64,000 bases of DNA, taken from Punica granatum. Taxonomy: Eukaryota; Streptophyta; Magnoliopsida; Myrtales; Lythraceae. The notes below the pieces were generated by a model. The model searched no databases and was not told where the DNA came from. It saw only the letters and a program-made list of their open reading frames with translations. Where the stretch lies: the NCBI RefSeq assembly GCF_007655135.1, contig NC_045131.1:22242001-22306000 (forward strand), in the 5' to 3' direction. Positions 56,707-64,000 of the stretch are shown here, piece after piece (the first letter of the stretch is position 1; each line of letters begins with the position of its first letter). Both the position numbers and the translations under genes were made by a program.

Positions 56707-58657
56707 CTAGAACATCGATGCACCAACTGTCGCCAGCACCAGCGTAAGCCCGAGAATGACGTTGATCTTGCTGCAGAAAACACCAGTTGCTCCGTTGCTG
56801 CCGGTAGTCGATGGTGGCGGGGGAGCAGTGGGAGTTTCAGGGCTTCCTGGAGGGCTGGTGGTTGACGACGGGGGAGATGAGGTTGAAGGTGGGGTGCTGC
56901 CTGAGGCTGCCACCACATTGATGGCCAGCTTCATGCCGCCGCTGCAGTGACCCAACGTTGGGCATATGAAGTACATAGGGCCAGTGCTGTTCAAGACAAT
57001 GCGATCATCTCCCGAGTTGTAGGTCTTGGTAGGGCTGCCAGTGTTGCAGTTGTCATAATCATCCTTCGATACTTCATCCACAGTGTGTGTCGCACCGTAT
57101 TTGAACTCTGAAATTATAGAAGAACAAGAAAGTCATATATTGATAGTAAGGGATCGAGTAATTGGCAGTGTGTAATTAATTTTCCTAACAGACTGTTAGC
57201 TTTTTTATTGGGTTAAATTATTACTCTGTTTTTGAAGGGTTGGCTTGTTTTTTGCACTTAAATTAAAAATTAAAAAAAAAGAAGAGAAACAAAGTAAATG
57301 CGGAAAAGAAAATAGCTAGTATGATGTAATTTGTTGACCTCTATTATGTACAGATTTTTTATTTTTTATTTCATTTTTTAATAGTGATGGTAGTAGAATT
57401 ATAAGAGGTTGACTAACCAACAGTTACCACATGATATTGCACGTTCAACTACCCCACCGCCAGCTCAAAACTTAGATATTCTTCTTTTTTAAAATATTGC
57501 TAACATAATTTTTCTTTTTCTTCTTAAGATTATAAAGTGTAGTACAACTAAATAAAAAATTAAAAGAATATAGTAATTCCACTCGCGAGTATTGGAATTT
57601 GTCTAAGAAACTAACAAAAACAAATGACGTGAAAGTGAAAAAATATACTATCAATTCAACAATAATATATATATATATTTATGTATATATGTGTATATAT
57701 ATATAAAAGATATGATTTTTCTGTTTCCATTGGTAGTGTTTGTTACCTATATGTAAAATGGTGCAGTAAATCAGAATTATTTGCAATATGTGATTTTCTT
57801 TTTACTAATATTCATAATCGAGTAATAAATGAACTTTCGAAAATAAATTTGCGCATCTGCTTTTTCTTAGAATAAGAGTTTTTTTGGCTACAAATTTAAA
57901 GAAGACCCATGAATATTATCTAAGAAAATAAAAATTTAAATTAAGGGGCGCAACTAGTTTTGAAGGTGAAAATTGAATCTAAAATTTCTTAATTTCTAGC
58001 CGAAAGCATGTGCGCCCCATTTCTTTATAATATCAGTTTTGTTTGTATACGTGGTTATCATTTCCACTGAAATTCATAGATATTAATCTGACATATTTCT
58101 CAATCTCTTGCTTGTTCCTATGGTGTTGAAGCCGGGAAACTTAATATCTTGCAGGTAACGTACCTTTAATCTCTGCCACACTTGGTTAGGAAACCTGCTC
58201 CAACTAAATAATTAAGTTCCCATACAATGGTGACGAAGGGCTAATATACCGACCTATAGCTCTAAGGGTAAGATATATAGAAGTTCCCATAAAAACCAAG
58301 GATGAAAAGATTGTCACGAAAACGTTAACCATTTAAAGCCCCCTATGAAGGTTGTCTAAACACTGAACCCATGATCGATGACAATGATGTTTTGTGTTAC
58401 TAGATGAGAGTGGATCTTAGCATTTTAGTCGAAGCAAAACATATATATATAGATATATATAGATAGACAGATAGATAGTAGGCTGATAATAACTTGCCTA
58501 AGGTGTCACCAACAGCAAAGGTCTCGCCAGAAGCCCAGGTGGAGTAGTCGAAGCCCTGCGTCCAGCCCTGCGACCCACCGACGGTGTGGGTTGTGGCTCC
58601 GAATGCCTCCGGGATGGCCACCAATGCGAGAACTAACAGAACTATTGCCTTCGCCAT
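56707..58657 (-). CDS. Uclacyanin-type phytocyanin, secreted and GPI-anchored
   Basis: Exons 58657-58498 and 57107-56707 (186 residues). Residues 1-20 are a signal peptide ([20 protein letters not shown]). The plastocyanin-like domain runs to about residue 122. Type 1 copper ligands fit His in ATHTVDEV, Cys and His in FICPTLGHC, and Met in GGMKL; a Met axial ligand marks the uclacyanin class. Cys in YDNC and in GHC would form the disulfide. A Pro/Ser/Thr-rich arabinogalactan-like linker and a hydrophobic tail ([17 protein letters not shown]) indicate a GPI anchor at the cell surface. The intron starts with GC (TTAG|GCAAG) and ends TTTCAG; phase 1 is consistent (giving Glu). Role: wall or membrane redox copper protein, substrate unknown. 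Confidence 0.92.
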
Positions 58658-58834
58658 TGTTGCTATCTATCCCTGCTTTCCTGAGGTAAGAATGTCTTGA
58701 AAAATCACTTTTTTCTATCTGCAGGTGAGGGATATATATAGAGAAGGCAGACAGAGAGACAATGAAGCAGTAGCATTATTTTATGCACGTTTCCTCATTT
58801 ATAGAATACTTTAGGAAATTCGCTATCCACAATG

Positions 58835-58967
58835 TATATATATATATTAGAGGAGTACTCACGCTATGCGCGGTATTAACTCAATTTAAATTCATTTATA
58901 TATATATATATATATATTAGAGAATTACTCGCGTTATGCGCCGTATTAACTCAATTTAAATTCATTT
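58835..58967. repeat. 70-base tandem duplication upstream of the phytocyanin gene
   Basis: Two copies of a unit with TATGCGC(G/C)GTATTAACTCAATTTAAATTCATTT preceded by (TA)n. It lies about 180-310 bases upstream of the ATG, in the promoter region. Confidence 0.8.
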
Positions 58968-59653
58968 AACCAAAATCTTAATTTCAGTTCACAAAACTGT
59001 AATGGCACTGATATAGTATTTTGAAATTACTTTTCGTCTCTTTAATATAATTTCTTATTTAATATTACATATATTAGTTTTGCGCAAATCATACACCGGA
59101 ATTATGAGTGATGGGACCAACAAGATGAAAATCAGATGCTATAGAGGAAGATTCGCGTCTGAGTATGGAACATCGTCACGCTACGTCTCAATCATGTGTG
59201 AAATTTATCATTTTCTTATTTATAAAATTTATGAAATTTGATTAGGAATCGAAAAAAGCTAAATAATTATAATTATAATTAAAAACGAGAAAAGGGGGAG
59301 TTGGACTGTTGGAGTGGACATGGACAGAAGACAGAAAAGAGGAAGACAATTTATAGGAGAAAAAAGTGGAGCAAGAGAGATACATGAAAATAAAACTACC
59401 ATATTAACTTAAATCTAATGATTATAATTTTAAAAAAAAGTTGAAAGGATGATAATTTTAAATAAGAAAAGTAAAACCAATTAACTTTTGTTTTTCTATT
59501 TGTAATAGAAATATCGTAGTTTTTAGGTTTTTCTAGGCATAATCCAACCTAAATCCCTCCTCGATTCGGTTCAAAAAGATCATTTATTTGGACCAAGTGA
59601 CTCCATAGGAATCACCTCCAAATGGTACGACCTCTCAACAACAATGAATTCCC
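58968..59653. other. Spacer and third copy of the 480-base repeat (first part)
   Basis: AT-rich; from about 59510 it matches 55340 and 55850 until the TRIM cluster interrupts it. No gene. Confidence 0.5.
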
Positions 59654-60723
59654 TGTAAAATTTCACTAAATTTATAAGTTATTGAGCTCATATCCAATCT
59701 AAAACTAGAGCCAGTAAGTTGTGGCACATAATTTCTTATAAACCCATTGATTTCTATTTAATTTTTCCGTGCAAGACAATCACTCTCAACACCCTTTTTC
59801 ACGTGACAACGTGTGGTCCAGCACGTGCCACATGGACTTAAACACCCGCTCTCAACAACTGATCATGAGCTGGACATTCTCTTCCGTGCTCAGGAAGTGG
59901 GGACAAACCAAACTAATTACCATGAGTTCCACAATCGGGTCTGACTAACATGAGGCATACTTTGGACCCGGCCACACATGGGTCAAATACAAAGAGACAT
60001 TAGACCTGATGTGGTGTGAACTCACACAGCATAACCTGCTTTAATACTATGTAAAATTTCACTGAGCCTTAAGCCATCGGGCCCATCTAGGTGTTTAAGT
60101 CCATATGGCACGTGCTGGACCACACGTTGCCACGTAAAGGAAGGTGTTGAAAGTAATTGTCCAACATGAAAAAATTAAAGAGAAATCTACGGATTTATAA
60201 GAAATTAAGTGTCACAACCTACTGCTCGAGTTTTTGTATTGGAAATGGACCTAATAGCTTATAAGCTTAGTGAAATTTTACATGGTATCAAAGCGGATTA
60301 AGATTCCGCGAGCCTGTGTGGGTACTCACACCAGAACAGGCCCAATTGTGGAACTCATGGTTGGTGAAGTCCGAGTGTGAAAGTGGAAGCTCAGCTCGTA
60401 ATTGATTTGACCCCCTCTCGCCCGAGTGTGGAAGGGGAATCTCACCTCGAGGTAGTTAAGGTCCAAGTCCGAAAGAGATAAGATTTTAGCTCGAGATAAG
60501 TTGTTGAGGACAGGTGTTTAAGTGTTCACGTGACACATGTAGGTAAAAGGTAAGAAAGACCCCACGGTGCTATGTGAGTGGATGTTAAGAGTGATTTGTC
60601 CTACATAAAAAAAATTAAACAGAAATCCGTAAATTTATAAGAGATTATGTGTCACAACCTACTAGCTCGAACTTTTAAATTGGATATGAGCCCGATAAGT
60701 TATAAGCGCGATGAAATTTTACA
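59654..60723. mobile_element. Rearranged TRIM-like LTR cluster, head to head
   Basis: Four LTR pieces of about 200-230 bases. Minus-oriented LTR 59654-59857; minus internal part to 60049, ending in a decayed PBS; the start of a second minus LTR at 60050-60090 fused to a plus LTR ending at 60282. Then a plus internal part beginning with PBS TGGTATCAAAGCGG (60283-60296), and a plus LTR 60502-60723 (TGTTGAGG to TTTTACA). LTRs share GTGTTTAAG, GGCACGTGCTGGACCACACG and ATTTATAAGAAATTA. No coding capacity. Confidence 0.75.
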
Positions 60724-61303
60724 TTCTATTGCAATCTGAGTCAAATCTCTCGTTGGCTTAGCTAGTCATTTCTTATTTAATCATCAACAGTTGCCTTCAA
60801 TGTACAATTATTTTTTCGTTGGTCTGTTTGTCTCCTACCGGCTTCTTTTCTTTTTCATTTTATTTTATGAGTATTTGTGTGTTTATCTTTATCATTGGAC
60901 TTCGTATTGATAAATTGCAACTTAAAACTTTCTGAAAGAGCGTGACGTACAACAATTTGGTGTTTGAAGAATACAAATGTAGAAGTTGAAATGTCACTTT
61001 CACTCGATTATAATCCCTCAACACACATATACCTTTGTTTTAGTGTTTTTATTAAACTTATCCGATAGTAATAGTTCTGTCTACAAGCTTTATAATAATA
61101 CACTTTTTTTTTCCAATTATAAGGGATGCTCATAACCTTGTATAAGGAAATATATATAAATTATAAATAAAGAGATGTAAATTAGTCCATTTAACGAGAA
61201 TGAAACATAAAACTTCTTGATTTCTAAGTACCACGGTCCCTTGCACAACCTATAACATTCATTTTGTATGCATGCATATTTAGCCCTCGTGTAAATACAT
61301 ATA
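60724..61303. other. End of the 480-base repeat and AT-rich spacer
   Basis: 60740-60870 resumes the repeat seen at 56030-56160. No gene in the rest. Confidence 0.45.
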
Positions 61304-61345
61304 CTAGCAGGCAACCACGCAATGCTGCAGATTGGAAAGATTTTT
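61304..61345 (-). mobile_element. Helitron 3' end on the minus strand
   Basis: The minus strand reads GCATTGCGTGGTTGC then CTGCTAG with T next, the same terminus as Helitrons 1 and 2. Sequence to the right (TTTTTCGTCGATCTTTTAGTTTATTA) resembles 54200 and 19635, suggesting a dispersed family. The 5' end was not found. Confidence 0.5.
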
Positions 61346-61403
61346 CGTCGATCTTTTAGTTTATTAGATTAAGTTATATGGAGAATCTCAAAGAAAACCC
61401 TAA

Positions 61404-61584
61404 TAGTGCGTTTGGTTTAAGAGTTAAAGTAATTTTGATTTTGATTGTGAAAAATGACAAATGATTGTGTAGTGTGTTGAGTTAAAGTTAAAGTTAAAAT
61501 TTTTTACTTGAAAAATGTGTATTTTTATTTTGTAGTGTAAAGTTAATATTTTTGTAATTTTAACTGTAAAATCAAACAAAGCAT
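61404..61584. mobile_element. Tourist-like MITE, 181 bases
   Basis: TAGTGCGTTTGGTTTAAGAG to CAAACAAAGCAT with TAA on both sides (61401-61403, 61585-61587). Confidence 0.8.
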
Positions 61585-62433
61585 TAAAAGTTTAAACTTT
61601 TTTACGTCCAGTTTCATAAGTTTCTCTTTGACTTGTTCAATTATTTATTTTCTTTTTATTATTGAAATTAAATCCGTGTACACAAAAGTAGATGGGTCAT
61701 GTCCACGTGCGCAAAGAGTTAATGAATAATAATGGTTAAGACCAAAAGTGTCTGACGGAGTAAACATTAGAGAATTGAAAAGATCAAAGTGAAACTTGTA
61801 AAACTCGATGTCTAAAAATGTGATGCTTGTTAATTATGTAATAACTAATATAGAATATAATTAAAACTATTGATAAAATTTCTTATCCATATAACTTATG
61901 GAATTCAATTGTTTTCTAAAAGATTATACTAATTAATATGTTATATGCTATAAAGATAAGGGACTGTTTATTTTTACAGAATTGATAATTCATTTCCATC
62001 TCCATTTTTCTACACCTTTTCTTATTTTATTTCTCTATGAAAAAAAATTATAAAAACATGTTTACTAATATTAAAAATTTTGAATGTAATTTATAAACAG
62101 AAAAAGCAAATAAAGAAAGAAAGTTATAAATTGGAAGATAGGAATGAAAACAATTAGGCAATGAAAAATTAGAGAACTAAAAAAATGCTTTTTCTAATTC
62201 ATGTAAAATTTGAATTATAAACATTTTTACTGCTAATCTTAACTTGGATTTTCAAATTTTTCTAATTAGAAAACCATGTTCTTAATGTAATAGACCTTAA
62301 GTAACACATTAATTTTAAGGGGTGAACTTTACTTGTAGTGCATAGGCTCGGTATTCGTTAAAAGCATCTCATAGTCGCTGCCAGATCACTACCCAAGCGA
62401 GAATTCATCATTAGTCAATAGGCTCGTTCCATC
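61585..62433. other. AT-rich spacer
   Basis: No gene. 61850-61940 resembles 54240-54330 and 19680-19790 (AATATAATTAAAACTA-TGATA blocks), a dispersed non-coding repeat, possibly Helitron interior. Confidence 0.4.
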
Positions 62434-62700
62434 GTTGACCCTATCTATGTTTCTACGATGGCCCAGGAACACTCTCATTCTTCAGCCGTAGAGAAACTTT
62501 TGAATTGCGAGGTACCATTACGACCTCAATATATACGAGTGTTATTCCGTGAAATAAGTCGAATTTCAAATCATTCACTTGCTTTAACTACTCATGCTAT
62601 GGATGTGGGAGCATCAACTCTGTTCCTGCGGGCTTTTGAGGAGCGGGAGAAATTGTTGGAATTCTATGAAAGAGTCTTGGGAGCCAGGATGCATGCTGTA
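62434..62700 (+). pseudogene. nad7: Nuclear insertion of mitochondrial nad7 (partial)
   Basis: Encodes an internal part of NADH dehydrogenase subunit 7 (complex I, mitochondrial gene): [57 protein letters not shown], then [12 protein letters not shown]. Homology stops abruptly after ATGCATGC near 62700 and the frame ends at 62737. It lacks the N- and C-terminal parts, so it is a non-functional NUMT. Several Pro/Trp positions of nad7 are changed (TLF, FLRAF, RVLG). A few may be unedited or drifted codons; the match is DNA-like rather than mRNA-like in my judgement. Confidence 0.9.
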
Positions 62701-63187
62701 ATCTTTTTTGTTCACCAAAGAAATTCAGGACATATTTAAGGTCGTCAATAAGAAGAAACTACTTTAATTGGTAAGCAACTACTATCATAAAAACTGAAAT
62801 TCAAATTGTGTTTTTATACTTAAATAAAGAAATTAAAGTATTATTAATATTATCCACAAAAAATATTAATATTAAAAAAGGAATGGTGGGGTGGGTGTAA
62901 AACACACCATACTCACCCCACCTGTGATAGGTTTCTAAAAAAGGTATTAAGTTGAAGTTTTATGAAGGAAAAAGGCTCTTGATTATTTTGCTCATTAGTC
63001 AGTTAATCAGACTCGAACATGAATTAATAAGGGCCTTATTAGGCTTTTGGATAGAAAGATTGCATACCCAAAAATTACACAAACTTTTTTATTTTAAAAA
63101 GAAGAAGATGAAGGTGTGCTGGTTGGAAAATCCACCATATTTCCCCCTCTTTCGTACAAACTAGTAATAATATTGTCAAATAAAGGG
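62701..63187. other. Spacer right of the NUMT
   Basis: Contains a strong hairpin around 62886-62924 (GGTGGGGTGGGTGT / CACCCCACC). No gene. Confidence 0.45.
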
Positions 63188-63874
63188 GGAAAAAACACTT
63201 TTAATTCTGAATGTTTGGCCCTTCTGTCATTTTGGTCGTAGACCTTTCCTTTTTGTCATTCTTGTCTTTAACCTTTCACTTTTTTTTTTTCTCTAATTAG
63301 TCTGGCCATCAAATTTTCCATCATAAAAATTCATTTTCCATCCAAGAACACTTTTTGAAAATAATATAATTTTCAAAATATAAAACAATACATTTTTTTT
63401 TTGTTTTAAAAGAAACAGAGAGATAGCAAAGTGAAAGGGAATGGGGGAGGGGAGCAGTGGAAGCCTCGCGGCGGCCAACGGAACCCCCCCAAAATAAAAA
63501 GTCGTGCCCCTCCCAAATAGGGATCCTAGTATCCCCTAAACTGTTGGGATCCCGATTGGAGGGTAGGGCTGCCGGCTATGCTACTACTGCTTCCCTCCAG
63601 CTTAACCTCGATTTTTTTTTTTCAAAATTTGAAAAATTCGGGTGATGGGCCCTATGTCGATGACCGCCACTGGCCCATTGAGGTAGCCGACGACTAGGGA
63701 GGACGAGAATGACATAATAATATTATTGAAAGGGAAATGATTTTTTGACGGAAAATTTGACAAAACAACTAAATTGGCAAAAAAGTGAAATATTGAGGAC
63801 GAGAATGACAAAAACAAGTTTAGGACGGAAAATAATAAAAGCACTAGAGGTTGAGGAACAAAATGCGTTTTTCC
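63188..63874. mobile_element. Foldback (MULE-like) element
   Basis: The left arm with GGAAAAAACACTTTT, TTTGTCATTCTTGTC and CTTTCACTTTTTT is mirrored in the right arm (inverted: GGAAAAACGCATTTTGTTCC, TTTGTCATTCTCGTCC, ATTTCACTTTTTTGCC). TIRs are about 150 bases; the centre is GC-richer (63430-63690). TSD not identified. Confidence 0.6.
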
Positions 63875-64000
63875 TAAAAATAAGTGTAAGACCAGGAGTA
63901 GGAACTGCAGACAAATGCAGTCAATAACTTGAATTAATATTTTGAAGCTAAGCACTTATACTGTATTTTTTATGGAGTAAATCATACTCCATTTAAGTTC

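Noticed and set aside
62458..62739. Functional nad7 gene
   Set aside because: Only an internal segment with abrupt ends and substitutions; no targeting sequence or full-length exons.
62880..62930. Hairpin considered as a terminator or small RNA gene
   Set aside because: GC-rich palindrome only; no promoter, T-tract or conserved RNA fold supports it.

Overview
This is nuclear DNA from a flowering plant, almost certainly a eudicot. It has multi-exon genes with GT-AG introns, a TIR-LRR resistance-type locus, a cytosolic ribosomal protein gene with plant site II promoter motifs, uclacyanin-type phytocyanins, an endogenous plant pararetrovirus fragment, LTR retrotransposons primed by initiator tRNA-Met, and many MULE, Tourist-like, Helitron and SINE elements. 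My guess is Myrtales (pomegranate/eucalypt-like), from the feel of the TIR and LRR sequences only; this is low confidence.

Layout: 1-1.1 kb, endogenous caulimovirid-like movement-protein fragment with a promoter-like leader (minus). 1.1-1.65 kb, decayed LINE (plus). 2.76-17.76 kb, copy A of a large segmental duplication. 17.8-24.3 kb, AT-rich sequence with two adjacent non-autonomous Helitrons, a SINE-like element and MULE-type foldback elements. 24.35-30.24 kb, a complete but inactivated MuDR-like MULE carrying a nested solo LTR. 30.4-36.0 kb, a TIR exon, a 2.5 kb gap with no NB-ARC, then LRR exons and an acidic repetitive tail. 35.81-48.51 kb, copy B of the duplication, in the same orientation. 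48.6-49.0 kb, SINE. 50.1-51.75 kb, RPS7. 53.3-58.7 kb, a decayed and an intact phytocyanin gene. 59.5-60.9 kb, a rearranged TRIM cluster. 61.3-61.6 kb, Helitron end and Tourist-like MITE. 62.4-62.7 kb, mitochondrial nad7 insertion. 63.2-63.9 kb, foldback element.

The main structural story is the direct duplication (A 2757-17758, B 35813-48514). Each copy carries an apparently intact DCC1 gene (sister chromatid cohesion, Ctf18-RFC subunit), a broken small secreted-protein gene, a gag-only LTR retrotransposon at an identical site (TSD CAAAA), and a copia insertion that is full-length in A but a solo LTR in B. Later MULE and Tourist-like insertions exist in one copy only, so the other copy shows the empty site. 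This gives a readable relative chronology. The left duplication breakpoint falls inside the last exon of the TIR-LRR locus, so copy A begins with an orphan piece of a resistance-gene tail.

Functionally, the window holds four probably working genes: two DCC1 copies, RPS7 and one uclacyanin-like phytocyanin. There is also one resistance-type locus of uncertain status, because its TIR domain is truncated and the NB-ARC is absent. The rest is mostly transposable-element sequence and AT-rich spacer. No prokaryotic systems or CRISPR arrays are present.
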